Virus record (IMG/VR): IMGVR_UViG_3300042261_001426
Span: 1 to 22,062 of that record
Reading direction: 5' to 3' (one strand)
From: a virus
DNA: 22,062 bases
In this document: positions 7,128 through 14,892 of the stretch, one piece after another
Layout: the number at the start of each line of letters is the position of its first letter
Position numbering within the stretch: position 1 is the stretch's first letter
The notes under the pieces: generated by a model
Database searches by the model: none
What the model saw: the letters and a program-made list of their open reading frames with translations, nothing else
Told to the model about the DNA's origin: nothing
Made by a program: the position numbers and the translations under genes

Positions 7128-7223
7128 TTATTTTAATTCATTCTGTTTTATGACATCCATTATTTGATTACAAACATAATCAAAATTATCTTCTAAAATA
7201 ATCAAATCATTTACCCATCCCAT
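7128..7223 (-). CDS. possible small ORF (31 aa)
   Basis: ORF starting MGWVNDLIILEDNFDYV and ending KQNELK. It lies in a 188-base gap between two confident genes and overlaps the end of the next small ORF in another frame. The acidic, helical composition is plausible for a phage micropeptide, but there is no Shine-Dalgarno and no recognised homologue. Confidence 0.35.
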   Translation of the reverse strand: MGWVNDLIILEDNFDYVCNQIMDVIKQNELK

Positions 7224-7296
7224 TTTCACGTTCATTTGAATTATCAAAGAATATTTCCATAATTTTTGATTTCAATTCTTCATCTGTCAGTTTCAT
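7207..7296 (-). CDS. possible small ORF (29 aa)
   Basis: ORF starting MKLTDEELKSKIMEIF, 3 bases after the DNA ligase stop. The leader contains AAAGGAT, a weak Shine-Dalgarno that lies inside the ligase tail, and the start resembles many short phage acidic-helix peptides. It overlaps the 31-codon ORF by 17 bases. Support is position and composition only. Confidence 0.4.
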   Translation of the reverse strand: MKLTDEELKSKIMEIFFDNSNERENGMGK

Positions 7297-7299
7297 AGT

Positions 7300-8709
7300 T
7301 TATCCTTTTAGAATTTTTTCAAGAGAATCCGCTTCGGTTTTGTCGCCTCTAACAAGTTCTGCAACACGAGGTAGAAATAGACTTTTAGTATCTTTACTTT
7401 CAGAAGTTATTACCTCATTATACTTCACAGTAATGATTTTTCCAAATAATTCCGAAAAATCTTTTTCTCTATCAGCATCAGTCAAACCAGAACCAACATT
7501 TACCTTAAGTTTTTCATCAGAGGAAACACAAATAAGAGAACCAATTTGTCCAATATATTTACCAGTTCCTTCTTCAAATCCAATAATCTTCAAATCACAA
7601 TCATGTTCTGCCTTCATTTTTACTTGATTAGGAGAAGTATGGTTCTTCCAACTTCCATTAAGATTCTTTAGAATAGCACCTTCGTACCCCTTCTCTATCT
7701 GTTCTTTGTAGAACTCTTGTGCTTCTTCCACTGAACTCACTTCTCTTGTTTCAATAAGCCGGAAACAACCATACTCTCCCATTGCTTCCATTGAAACTTT
7801 AAGATGAGCAAGCCTGATGCCATAACTCATATTGTACTCACCTTGTACCCACTCATCATACGGAATAATATCCCATACAACATACTTCAATGAAACATCA
7901 GTGTTAGAATATTCAAGTTCTTTAGTCTCAATTTCGTGATTGAGTTTCGCTGCTGCTCGAAGACTTTTAGCATCTACAGCCTTTACTCGAAGAGATTCCA
8001 GTGTTTGATCTTTCTTGATAAGCGAGTTGATTAGACCATTGCCTTCCTTTCGTGAAATCTCATATCCCTCATCATCAGTAACGAGGAGTTCTCCATTTAG
8101 AACAATACCTTCATCATTAAAGTCCCCAAATTTACCAAACCTCTCAACAACATTTCCTATTTTATCAAGTGAGAACTCCGTCCCATTCCTCGTAAAAAAC
8201 TTCACTTTACCATTTCGAATAACTGCATTGCAAAAAATTCCGTCAGCTTTCCTCTGAATAATTGCAGGATATTTAATACGATCAATTTCCGAGCCACCTG
8301 AACACCTCATATAAGGAACTGTAGGAATCAAATTTGGAAATACTTTATTAATAGATTTTACATTGATTCCACAATCAAGATCACGATTGATAATCTTTGC
8401 AAGAATTTCACGTTCTGCGTAAGGTTCCAACTCTCTTGCAAGTTCAGATAATTCTTCTCGTGCCGCATTACCAGTGACAGTTCTTGAAGAAAGTCTATCA
8501 AGAACTTGAAAGATGTGTTCTTTTGATAGATAAGCTACATTTGGTTCTCTATTCCAGTAAAAATCTTTAACGTAGTAATTAATTAGAGGGGAATATGTAT
8601 ATAGAAGAATCTTCTTTAAGACTTCGTTATCTTTATTCTGCTTCAAAATTTCAATCTTCTCATTAGTGGAAGAAGTATTGGAGATTTTCTCGATGATATT
8701 GTAAATCAT
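7300..8709 (-). CDS. ATP-dependent DNA ligase (T4 gp30 type)
   Basis: Seals nicks in duplex DNA with ATP during replication and repair. At 469 residues it is close to T4 DNA ligase. The nucleotidyltransferase motif I is QRKADGIF with the adenylated lysine at residue 154. Further motifs follow in order: LNGELLV (motif III), YEGAILKN (motif IV) and NQVKMKAEHDCDLKI (motif V), then the OB-fold with KVNVGSGL. The N-terminal helical region (KNKDNEVLKKIL, TGNAAREEL) matches the T4 enzyme's DNA-binding domain. All key residues seem intact. It is preceded by the phosphoesterase gene after a 2-base gap. Confidence 0.95.
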   Translation of the reverse strand: MIYNIIEKISNTSSTNEKIEILKQNKDNEVLKKILLYTYSPLINYYVKDFYWNREPNVAYLSKEHIFQVLDRLSSRTVTGNAAREELSELARELEPYAEREILAKIINRDLDCGINVKSINKVFPNLIPTVPYMRCSGGSEIDRIKYPAIIQRKADGIFCNAVIRNGKVKFFTRNGTEFSLDKIGNVVERFGKFGDFNDEGIVLNGELLVTDDEGYEISRKEGNGLINSLIKKDQTLESLRVKAVDAKSLRAAAKLNHEIETKELEYSNTDVSLKYVVWDIIPYDEWVQGEYNMSYGIRLAHLKVSMEAMGEYGCFRLIETREVSSVEEAQEFYKEQIEKGYEGAILKNLNGSWKNHTSPNQVKMKAEHDCDLKIIGFEEGTGKYIGQIGSLICVSSDEKLKVNVGSGLTDADREKDFSELFGKIITVKYNEVITSESKDTKSLFLPRVAELVRGDKTEADSLEKILKG

Positions 8710-8711
8710 AA

Positions 8712-9497
8712 TTAATTTTTTTTAGCTTCAAAGTAAAAACTTTTTTCAAAAAATACACCATATTCTCCTGGATAACCAACAGGATTACAATAAACTATTG
8801 TTTCTCCAATAGAATATACTTGTGCTTTGTGAATATGTCCACAAATCCAATAATCAGGTTTATGTTCAATAATCAATTTACTCAAATCAGAACAATATGC
8901 TCCATTAAGAGAATCTCCTTTATATTCCTCCTTCACTCCCTTAAAAGACGGATGATGATGAGTAACAACAATCACAGTATAATCTTTTTTCTTGAATTCT
9001 GCAACATCTTCGAATATTTTTCTTTTTTGAATATAATGAAGAGCCATTGCATTTTCCGCCTTGAACTTTGAATATTCAGAACCTTTTTTAATCAAATTAT
9101 AATCGTTCATCCTCATATTAGAATCAAATAATACCATAGGATCTCCATCATCAAAGTCTGTCCAAAGAGTTTTCCCAATTAAAATTATCTTTTCTTCCTC
9201 CAAATCAAAAGTAGAAGTATATAGATTTTTTAAATTTAATTTTTCAATTACTTTTTTCACAGATTGCTTATCAATATTTCCGTGATACCATTCATGATTT
9301 CCTTCAACCCAAAAAACATATTTGTGTCTCGAACACATTTCTTCCACAAAAGATTCGTATGTATACGGTTTTCCAAGCAATCCTATATCTCCTGCCATGA
9401 TAAGACACATTTCTTTCTCATCATCTATAACAGCAAGATCAAAATGTCCACCCGAATAAAATTCGTTGTGGACATCAGAAATAACTCTAAATTTCAT
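8712..9497 (-). CDS. calcineurin-like metallophosphoesterase
   Basis: A 261-residue protein with the full calcineurin-like two-metal signature: SDVHNE (7-12), AGDIG (35-39), GNHEWY (66-71), THHHP (179-183) and CGHIH (219-223). Such enzymes hydrolyse phosphomono- or diesters. In phages they are often assigned to nucleic-acid or nucleotide end processing, but the substrate cannot be told here. The length is that of a single catalytic domain with no signal peptide, so it should be cytoplasmic. Its position directly upstream of DNA ligase makes a repair role plausible (inference). Confidence 0.92.
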   Translation of the reverse strand: MKFRVISDVHNEFYSGGHFDLAVIDDEKEMCLIMAGDIGLLGKPYTYESFVEEMCSRHKYVFWVEGNHEWYHGNIDKQSVKKVIEKLNLKNLYTSTFDLEEEKIILIGKTLWTDFDDGDPMVLFDSNMRMNDYNLIKKGSEYSKFKAENAMALHYIQKRKIFEDVAEFKKKDYTVIVVTHHHPSFKGVKEEYKGDSLNGAYCSDLSKLIIEHKPDYWICGHIHKAQVYSIGETIVYCNPVGYPGEYGVFFEKSFYFEAKKN

Positions 9498-9507
9498 TTT
9501 TATAATT

Positions 9508-10341
9508 TTAAATTCTCATTCCTTTTTCCCAAATAACCATCTTTCCACAATGAGGACAATAATTATGATAATGATATTCATCTTCAAGTGGAGAAGCACA
9601 TTTATCGCATATCCATTTTTTATCTCCTGACAACTTAATTGGTTTCGTGAAATTCATAATAGAATCATTTTCACAATCCAATTTTTCATTTGGATATTCA
9701 TCAGTAGGAGAAAAAACATATTCCGATTCTGGCTTGGTAAATGGAAATGTAATATCAACATGAGAATCTTTTGAGGTAAAATAAACCTTACTCATTTCAC
9801 CATTTTCATTTTTATACCATTCCCAATCTTCACCAGTTAATGGAGCAAGTGGCTCAAGGTTTGCCAATCGTTTAAAAAGATTTATAGCATATGTCGTAGA
9901 ACTACCTGAATGACCTTCTTCTGAAAATGTTTTCAAAAGCCTGACGACTCCTTCACACATTGACTGTTGCATTTCATCGCAGTAATTCCCGTTATTATCA
10001 AGCCAACCTGCTGCTGTAAATTCCATTAAAGCATGTTTTGTATATGTGTCCATTTCTTCTTTTTCGAGAACAGGAATCATGTCCTTTTTGTTATTAAAAT
10101 ATTGCATCTTAATAATAAATCCATCAGTAATTAGTTCATCCTTTGAACCATTTCCATCAACCTTGATTGTTTCTAACCAGAAAATTGGAAACACACTATT
10201 GTTAGATGCGTCTTCTCTCTGTTTTTCAATACCCTCAACTGTAAGGACATCAATATTGTAAGGTTTTGGATAACTATTCCTAAAAGGATATTTTGCAATT
10301 TCTTGTGCAACTATTTCTTTAATTTCTTCAAATGTTTTCAT
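9508..10341 (-). CDS. hypothetical protein with C-terminal zinc ribbon
   Basis: A 277-residue protein of unknown function. The first 230 residues are mixed alpha/beta with no recognised motif. The C-terminus is a clear zinc ribbon, CDKCASPLEDEYHYHNYCPH ending CPHCGK, similar in spacing to the one in the small protein at 123-404. It lies 10 bases upstream of the phosphoesterase gene and probably belongs to the same transcript. It could be a virion or regulatory protein; the sequence does not say. Confidence 0.7.
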   Translation of the reverse strand: MKTFEEIKEIVAQEIAKYPFRNSYPKPYNIDVLTVEGIEKQREDASNNSVFPIFWLETIKVDGNGSKDELITDGFIIKMQYFNNKKDMIPVLEKEEMDTYTKHALMEFTAAGWLDNNGNYCDEMQQSMCEGVVRLLKTFSEEGHSGSSTTYAINLFKRLANLEPLAPLTGEDWEWYKNENGEMSKVYFTSKDSHVDITFPFTKPESEYVFSPTDEYPNEKLDCENDSIMNFTKPIKLSGDKKWICDKCASPLEDEYHYHNYCPHCGKMVIWEKGMRI

Positions 10342-10395
10342 CTTATTTTGGTTTATAGTATTGATCAGTCATTAAATAAGTCACTCTGATTTCGA

Positions 10396-10689
10396 TTACT
10401 CTGTGTCTTCATGCACACCAAAAAGAAGCTCATCAAGTGCGACATACACATTATAAATTCTACTACGAAGTTCTCCAATCATATTAGGAGTTTCTGCGAG
10501 AGTATCAGCAAGGGACATAGAGCGTGGAGGGATATTAACTTCACAATCCTTGTTTTCCACTCCTCTTACTTTATACACAAAAGACTCAAGTCTTTCAATA
10601 GACCCCTCTAATTCACGCACAGCAATATTCACTTTTTCATGAGGAGAAGTCAGGTCACAACCAGCAGGTTTCACATTTTCTTTATACAT
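10396..10689 (-). CDS. small hypothetical protein (97 aa)
   Basis: A protein of 97 residues, mostly helical (VNIAVRELEGSIERLESFVY), with a central SLADTLAETPNMI segment and an acidic tail ending HEDTE. The pattern suggests a small coiled-coil or oligomeric phage protein, but no family is recognised. Its start overlaps the end of the upstream 57-residue gene by 8 bases. Confidence 0.62.
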   Translation of the reverse strand: MYKENVKPAGCDLTSPHEKVNIAVRELEGSIERLESFVYKVRGVENKDCEVNIPPRSMSLADTLAETPNMIGELRSRIYNVYVALDELLFGVHEDTE

Positions 10690-10855
10690 TGTTATGTTGT
10701 TTAAAATTTTCTTTGAATTCTACATAGACATAAACTTCACCTTCAAAAAAACCATGTTCATCTACAGGCGAGTCTATATTTTCTATTGCATATAGAATGT
10801 CTTCTTCAAGATCAGCAATAGTCTCTGCAATATAAGTTTTTTCTAATAATAACAC
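10682..10855 (-). CDS. small acidic protein with GTG start (57 aa)
   Basis: ORF of 57 codons that begins at GTG (10853-10855), eight bases after a good AGGAG Shine-Dalgarno. The protein reads VLLLEKTYIAETIADLEEDI and ends FKQHNNV, acidic with an aromatic beta-like segment. The GTG start and overlap with the next gene make it easy to miss. No family is recognised. Confidence 0.6.
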   Translation of the reverse strand: MLLLEKTYIAETIADLEEDILYAIENIDSPVDEHGFFEGEVYVYVEFKENFKQHNNV

Positions 10856-10871
10856 AATTTACACTCCTAAT

Positions 10872-11063
10872 TTATGTTATGATGAAGTACACAAGCCACA
10901 CCAATAGAATGATAATGGTTGATGCACCTAAACCGAGAAGTGTTACAAATCCATTGATATAACTTGGTTTTGAGTCTTCTATGACTCCCTTCACAAACGG
11001 AATAAGACCAAGAAGACTCAAAAACAGTGCAATAAACAGTTTGATATTTATGATGATATTCAT
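10872..11063 (-). CDS. small two-span membrane protein
   Basis: A 63-residue protein with two hydrophobic segments, about residues 4-26 (INIKLFIALFLSLLGLIPF) and 38-62 (VTLLGLGASTIIILLVWLVY), separated by a charged turn (KGVIEDSKPS). It should sit in the inner membrane as a hairpin. Its ATG overlaps the stop codon of the RNA-ligase C-terminal gene (TAATG), so its translation is probably coupled to it. No family is recognised. Confidence 0.68.
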   Translation of the reverse strand: MNIIINIKLFIALFLSLLGLIPFVKGVIEDSKPSYINGFVTLLGLGASTIIILLVWLVYFIIT

Positions 11064-11767
11064 TACTCTCCTCCTTTGAGCAAAAATTTATTGCTGATCG
11101 CCTTAAAGCTCTTCTCACGAGCATAGGTCTTGAAGACAACTCCTTCCCGTTCTGTATTTGGATTCAATAGAGAAGTACCTTCAGCAAACTTAAGAATGCT
11201 GTCAATGGTGTCATCAGGTTCGAAGTGAAGATGTTCTCCAAGTACAGGTACAGTTTCAATACCAAGTTCCTTACAAATATCAGAAACTGCCCCCCAACCA
11301 AAGAATTTACAATCAGTGATGTTATAAACATTGAAAACAAACATCTTCTGACCTTTCAAATTATACTTATTCTTCTGAATGCCTTCTCCTAAAATCTCAG
11401 ATTGAATAGCAAAATCAACATTGCCATGTTCATGACGAAGTTTTCTCATTTTTGTTTCGAGATCATTTTCCTTGGCAACTTTCCAATATGTATTAGAATC
11501 ATTCTCACGAAGTTCAAGATTGCGAGAACAAACCCCAAATGTATCGCCTTTGATATAGGCAGTGAATGAAGTGCCATCCAACTTCTCAGTAACGAACCAC
11601 GGATCAATTTTCTTCAGTTCATCCCATTCATTGGCAAGATTCTGGCAATTATGAACTAGAATATCATTAGCAAAGAAATTATGATTATCTTCAACAGTTA
11701 TGTCATATCTTTTACTATCGCATTTTATTTTTGTGATAGAGATAACTTCATCAATTATAGTATTCAT
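11063..11767 (-). CDS. IntC split intein + RNA ligase C-extein
   Basis: Downstream half of a fractured gene. Residues 1-40 are a C-intein: RYDITVEDNHNFFANDILVH precedes the terminal Asn, with the penultimate His-Asn and a Cys at +1. This closely resembles C-inteins of the gp41-1/NrdJ-1 split group. The C-extein then runs CQNLANEWDEL to FVTEKLDGTSFTAY, which carries nucleotidyltransferase motif I with the catalytic lysine at residue 62, and continues through the rest of the ligase domain. Alone it lacks the N-terminal OB domain, so activity should need trans-splicing with the product of 12843-13631. I used the ATG at 11765-11767; an in-frame TTG lies 6 bases upstream. Its start overlaps the endonuclease stop. 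Confidence 0.93.
   Translation of the reverse strand: MNTIIDEVISITKIKCDSKRYDITVEDNHNFFANDILVHNCQNLANEWDELKKIDPWFVTEKLDGTSFTAYIKGDTFGVCSRNLELRENDSNTYWKVAKENDLETKMRKLRHEHGNVDFAIQSEILGEGIQKNKYNLKGQKMFVFNVYNITDCKFFGWGAVSDICKELGIETVPVLGEHLHFEPDDTIDSILKFAEGTSLLNPNTEREGVVFKTYAREKSFKAISNKFLLKGGE
11648..11767 (-). other. C-intein half (IntC)
   Basis: Forty residues from the start codon to the splice-site Asn. Block F is NHNFFANDIL and block G is the terminal VHN followed by Cys. The ORF begins with the intein itself, which is what natural split inteins look like. Confidence 0.92.
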
Positions 11768-12764
11768 TTTCAATAAGTTTTTGTTCTACAAGCGAAATTA
11801 ATTCTTCATCTGTTTTTTTTGTTATTTCATTTTCCCATATAGGTATTAAAGTGTATCCATTTTCATTTGCTTTCTTCTTTTTTCTTTCGTCTTTAATCCA
11901 TAAATCTCTTGCTATAATTTTTCCCATTATCAAATCATCAGCCTTATATAATTCTGGATTTGCGTGCCAGAAATCCCCCTGAACTTCTATAATATATTTA
12001 CCAAAAACCATATCATAATTATAATGCCACATGTGTTTATTTGATTCGAAATCAATACCCAATTCAGTCAAACAGAATCTTATTCTTTTTTCCGGCTTTG
12101 AAGAAAAACCTCCTCTTTGTGTGACGGATGCTCTTGCATTTGATGTCCGAGACAATCTTTCTTCATAAGTCCATTTCTCTATTGTTTCTTTTTTTGTTTT
12201 TGCTTTTTTTTCCTTAGCCTCTTTTCCTTGACCAAAATTCTCTTGCCCATATCTCAATAAACATGTTGATTTGCATTTTTCCATTGCATCAAGTTGTATT
12301 GCTGAATCTTTATAATTATTTACATATGATTCCATCATTTTAGTTCTACATTGAGATAAATATTCCTCATATGATCCATAGTTTTTAGCAAATGTTTCTT
12401 CTTTTTTCTTTTGGACGGATTGGACTTGAGACACATTTGTAATATTATCACCATATTTTTCTTGTATGGATGATAGATATTTATCTTTATAGCGTTTAGT
12501 TTTTCTTTCTTCTTTTGAAGAACGTTTTATGCCCATCAAGAAAAGTAATTTTGATATATCAACTGGTAGAGTACTTACGCAATGTTTTTCATTTTTATAA
12601 TCCTCTACAAGAGATTCTACATACTCTTTCCCAAATACAGAATAGACGATATATTCTTCTCTTTCTAAATCATCTTTAAATTCATTTTTATGCATTCTGT
12701 TTATGTGCACAGAAAAACATCTTCTATCTTTAAATTCTTTTTGACAAAATTTACATTTTAACAT
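11751..12764 (-). CDS. Vsr-like (EDxHD) homing endonuclease in intein gap
   Basis: A 337-residue free-standing endonuclease lying between the two split-intein halves. It starts with a C2H2-type finger (CKFCQKEF with HINRMH). The middle region has repeats of the KYG...NVSQVxxV type common in phage homing endonucleases (residues about 103-130 and 171-178). The C-terminus is Vsr/EDxHD-like: IRFCLTELGI (228-237), Asp251 in YDMVFG, EVQGDFWHANP (260-270) and GYTLIPIWENEI (303-314). It presumably cuts the intein-free RNA-ligase allele and drives homing. Its leader holds a hairpin with a late-promoter-like octamer, and a terminator hairpin separates it from the upstream gene. Confidence 0.88.
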   Translation of the reverse strand: MLKCKFCQKEFKDRRCFSVHINRMHKNEFKDDLEREEYIVYSVFGKEYVESLVEDYKNEKHCVSTLPVDISKLLFLMGIKRSSKEERKTKRYKDKYLSSIQEKYGDNITNVSQVQSVQKKKEETFAKNYGSYEEYLSQCRTKMMESYVNNYKDSAIQLDAMEKCKSTCLLRYGQENFGQGKEAKEKKAKTKKETIEKWTYEERLSRTSNARASVTQRGGFSSKPEKRIRFCLTELGIDFESNKHMWHYNYDMVFGKYIIEVQGDFWHANPELYKADDLIMGKIIARDLWIKDERKKKKANENGYTLIPIWENEITKKTDEELISLVEQKLIENEYYN

Positions 12765-12768
12765 TTTA

Positions 12769-12803
12769 ATATGAGTATAGTTAATTAAATTCTATACTTA
12801 TAT
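12769..12803 (-). promoter_or_regulatory. leader hairpin with late-promoter-like octamer
   Basis: On the minus strand ATATAAGTATAG, 11 bases, then CTATACTCATAT form a 12-position stem with 11 pairs. It ends 4 bases before the endonuclease ATG and so covers the ribosome-binding region. The 5' arm contains TATAAGTA (12795-12802), one base off the T4 late promoter TATAAATA. A late start would omit part of the 5' arm and free the start site. The pairing is seen; the regulation is inferred. Confidence 0.5.
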
Positions 12804-12804
12804 T

Positions 12805-12840
12805 CTTAAAAAAGACAAATTCTACTCTGTCTTTTTTAAG
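12805..12840 (-). terminator. hairpin terminator after N-half of RNA ligase
   Basis: A perfect 12-base inverted repeat, CTTAAAAAAGAC and GTCTTTTTTAAG, with a 12-base loop, starting 2 bases after the stop codon of the RNA-ligase N-half. The U-rich 3' arm makes it a plausible intrinsic terminator. It would separate transcription of the N-half from that of the endonuclease. Confidence 0.6.
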
Positions 12841-12842
12841 AA

Positions 12843-13631
12843 TTATTCATCATCAATTATAATAACCCTTTGACCGATAGAAAGATCTGAAACTAATCTA
12901 TAGCTCTTTATATCATCACACCACACTCTATGATTCCCTGTTGCTTTAAGTTTTTTCCCGTTTTTTGTTATAATTTCATACCAATCAGTTGATCCCCTCA
13001 TTATAGAAAAATCAGTAATACTTTTCCATTCTACTGACTGTGTTGCTACGTTATATGATTTAACTTTACATATAATCTTATTCTCACAAATATTTTGTAT
13101 CGTTCTAAATTTGTTATCTTCCACTTCAATCAATGTATCACCTGAAAGACAGCGTTCTTCGTCAGTCTTAGGAATGAATGACGGAAATACTCCCTTTACT
13201 TCACCAGAAAGACACGCAGGAATAGGAGCTTCCCACTTCTGAATTCCAAGAAGTTCTGTAACATCTTCTCCTTCACTGTACAACTCTTCATTAGACTGAA
13301 GAACACCATCATCACAGGTTTTAGGAATGATACCCAACGGCATTATTAAGCCTTGACTGATAACTCCTCTCAGTTTCACAGTCCTTAAAACATGACCTTT
13401 GACATCATTAAACATTCTCGAAGACTTATCAACAAGAAATTGCCACATAGGATTTCCTTCAGGCAAAAACGAGTCAATCTCAAAATATACACCCAATTCA
13501 TTTTCTCTAAACTGATCTTTAGGAACAACTACTTTCCAACCACCGAGAGTTGCAACCTCTATTCTATCAGCTCCTTCAATTGGAGAAATAGCATCAATAC
13601 GGCGAATAGTCGCCATTTTACGTTCACCCAT
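12843..13631 (-). CDS. RNA ligase N-extein + IntN split intein
   Basis: Upstream half of a fractured RNA ligase. Residues 1-160 match the N-terminal OB-fold part of DRB0094/Rnl5-type RNA ligases (MATIRRIDAISPIEGADRIE, then GWKVVVPKDQF and GVYFEIDSFLP) and end FIPKTDEER. Residues 161-262 are an N-intein starting CLSGDTLIEVEDNKF, with block B ATGNHRVW. After splicing the join would read TDEER-CQNLANEW, about 20 residues before the catalytic KLDG. The joined ligase would be about 354 residues, close to the family size. The ATG has a good Shine-Dalgarno (AAAAGGAG). The enzyme would repair or join RNA ends; the substrate is unknown. Confidence 0.93.
   Translation of the reverse strand: MGERKMATIRRIDAISPIEGADRIEVATLGGWKVVVPKDQFRENELGVYFEIDSFLPEGNPMWQFLVDKSSRMFNDVKGHVLRTVKLRGVISQGLIMPLGIIPKTCDDGVLQSNEELYSEGEDVTELLGIQKWEAPIPACLSGEVKGVFPSFIPKTDEERCLSGDTLIEVEDNKFRTIQNICENKIICKVKSYNVATQSVEWKSITDFSIMRGSTDWYEIITKNGKKLKATGNHRVWCDDIKSYRLVSDLSIGQRVIIIDDE
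12846..13151 (-). other. N-intein half (IntN)
   Basis: A 102-residue N-intein from Cys161 to the stop. Block A begins CLSGDTLIEV and block B is ATGNHRVWCDD, both expected for an active splicing domain. No endonuclease domain is inside it; that function sits in the separate ORF downstream. Confidence 0.9.
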
Positions 13632-13653
13632 AATAAATCTCCTTTTAGTTCAA

Positions 13654-13679
13654 TTTGCTTACACTATAATATAAGCAAA
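13654..13679 (-). promoter_or_regulatory. leader hairpin upstream of RNA ligase
   Basis: Perfect 8-base inverted repeat TTTGCTTA / TAAGCAAA with a 10-base loop containing TATTATAG, 23 bases upstream of the RNA-ligase N-half ATG. The TATATTAT sequence could be a -10 element, so this may be a promoter with dyad symmetry or a leader hairpin. It overlaps neither the Shine-Dalgarno nor the start. Confidence 0.4.
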
Positions 13680-13697
13680 CTATTCAAAGATTAAAAA

Positions 13698-14102
13698 TTA
13701 TTTTTCATTCTCACCAAGAGCATTCTTAACTTCAACAATTGTGTCAATCACAAATTTCTTCGAAGTCTGTACGTTTTCATATGTTACTTTACTTGCCAAC
13801 ATCATCTGAATAATAGTGGTTTTTGTAGGCACAAAGATTAAAAACAAGATAGGAATGATAAGAGGTAACGCAATCTTTTTTATTATAGAAATATATGCAT
13901 CTCTTGTATAGTGGCATTTTGCTCTATACTCATCACGATATTCTGCTGCATTCAATCCTAGTTCGTGTTCTACCCAAGCTAGACATGAAAACAATATAAT
14001 AGCACTTCCACCTAAGAAGCTGATTATACCTGCGATAATAGATAGGTTATCAAGAATCTGAAGCCAATAGAAAAACATTGGATCAATAATAGGTGTATTC
14101 AT
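13698..14102 (-). CDS. two-span phage membrane protein
   Basis: A 134-residue protein with hydrophobic segments near residues 16-44 (LDNLSIIAGIISFLGGSAII and onward) and 76-95 (IALPLIIPILFLIFVP), separated by a charged loop. After the second span comes PTKTTIIQMMLASKVTYENV and an acidic helix. From memory, membrane proteins with a V-P-[ST]-K-x-T-x-x-x-M-x-x-A segment after the last span are common in T4-like and related phages, with unknown role. It starts 3 bases after the lipoprotein gene. Confidence 0.75.
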   Translation of the reverse strand: MNTPIIDPMFFYWLQILDNLSIIAGIISFLGGSAIILFSCLAWVEHELGLNAAEYRDEYRAKCHYTRDAYISIIKKIALPLIIPILFLIFVPTKTTIIQMMLASKVTYENVQTSKKFVIDTIVEVKNALGENEK

Positions 14103-14104
14103 TT

Positions 14105-14377
14105 TTACAGCTCCTCGATTGTTATAGTTCCTGAAACACGAACAAGTTTACCATCATCAGTCTTAAAGAACCAACCATCTGATCGTTCTTCTGTTGAAAC
14201 ATATCCTTTTTTAATAGTCCACACATTAACTGCTTTACCACCAGACCATTGTGTGATTTTCATGTCCACTCTTTTAAGATCGGCTCCAATCTTTGTCACC
14301 TCATTATCCCAAGAACCACCGCATCCAACGAGAGATGTAGAAGCAATAAGCAAAATACCAAGTAGAATCTTTTTCAT
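14105..14377 (-). CDS. small phage lipoprotein
   Basis: A 90-residue protein with a typical lipoprotein signal: MKKILLGILLIASTSLVGC, where the lipobox LVGC places the lipidated Cys at residue 19. The mature part (about 70 residues) is small and beta-rich, ending in VRVSGTITIEEL. It should be anchored to the cell membrane; phage lipoproteins often serve superinfection exclusion, but that is only a possibility here. I chose the ATG at 14375-14377 because the signal peptide begins there and the repeated promoter/leader lies just upstream. Confidence 0.8.
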   Translation of the reverse strand: MKKILLGILLIASTSLVGCGGSWDNEVTKIGADLKRVDMKITQWSGGKAVNVWTIKKGYVSTEERSDGWFFKTDDGKLVRVSGTITIEEL

Positions 14378-14407
14378 AATTTTGTTTTTTTTGTTATTCA
14401 AATCACC

Positions 14408-14422
14408 CAACAATTCAATATA
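14408..14422 (-). promoter_or_regulatory. promoter-like repeat TATATTGAATTGTTG, copy 1
   Basis: Minus-strand TATATTGAATTGTTG 30 bases upstream of the lipoprotein ATG. The whole leader, through GAATAACAAAAAAA to CAAAATTATG, is nearly identical to that of copy 2. TATATT fits a -10 hexamer. Confidence 0.55.
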
Positions 14423-14438
14423 ATAAACTTTTCTCAAT

Positions 14439-14837
14439 TTACAAAACAAATCCATCAAAAAAGTCTTGATCATTATCGGCACAGCAAAAAGTATTGAATG
14501 TACTTAAATCAGTATATCCAATACCAAAATAAACTTGAGCACCTTTTATAAAATTTGTAAAATTTTTATTTGGTTGTTTTCCTACAACTATTAACGGAGT
14601 ACTTTCGAATTCTTTTATGGATTCAGAGTATTTGAAATAATCAATTTCATTTGATTTACTACAACTACCTACCCATACATTTTTGTCAAATAAATTCGTG
14701 TTTTCTTCATAGAAAGAATCTCCTTTTAAAATTCTTTTAGTAATATCTGTTTCATCTGGATTCCAATGTGAACACTTCTGACAACATTTTGATTTGATAG
14801 GTAAAATCGAATCCTTTATATTTTTATATTTTTTCAT
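14439..14837 (-). CDS. cysteine-rich hypothetical protein (132 aa)
   Basis: A 132-residue protein of unknown function. A cysteine cluster near the N-terminus (KCCQKCSHWNPDETD, residues 17-31) is followed by GSCSKSNE near residue 58 and TFCCADND near the C-terminus. This could be a zinc- or iron-binding fold; C-x-x-C-x-x-W starts are common in small phage proteins. It has its own promoter-like leader (copy 2), so it is probably transcribed independently of the tRNA cluster. Confidence 0.68.
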   Translation of the reverse strand: MKKYKNIKDSILPIKSKCCQKCSHWNPDETDITKRILKGDSFYEENTNLFDKNVWVGSCSKSNEIDYFKYSESIKEFESTPLIVVGKQPNKNFTNFIKGAQVYFGIGYTDLSTFNTFCCADNDQDFFDGFVL

Positions 14838-14866
14838 AATTTTGTTTTTTTGTTATTCAATTCACT

Positions 14867-14881
14867 CAACAATTCAATATA
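14867..14881 (-). promoter_or_regulatory. promoter-like repeat TATATTGAATTGTTG, copy 2
   Basis: Same 15-base sequence as copy 1, 29 bases upstream of the cysteine-rich gene's ATG and just downstream of the tRNA terminator. The position after a terminator and before a gene supports promoter function. Confidence 0.58.
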
Positions 14882-14892
14882 CCACAAATAAA

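Noticed and set aside
14378-14482. N-terminal extension of the lipoprotein ORF
   Set aside because: It would translate the promoter-like repeat and bury the lipoprotein signal peptide in the interior.
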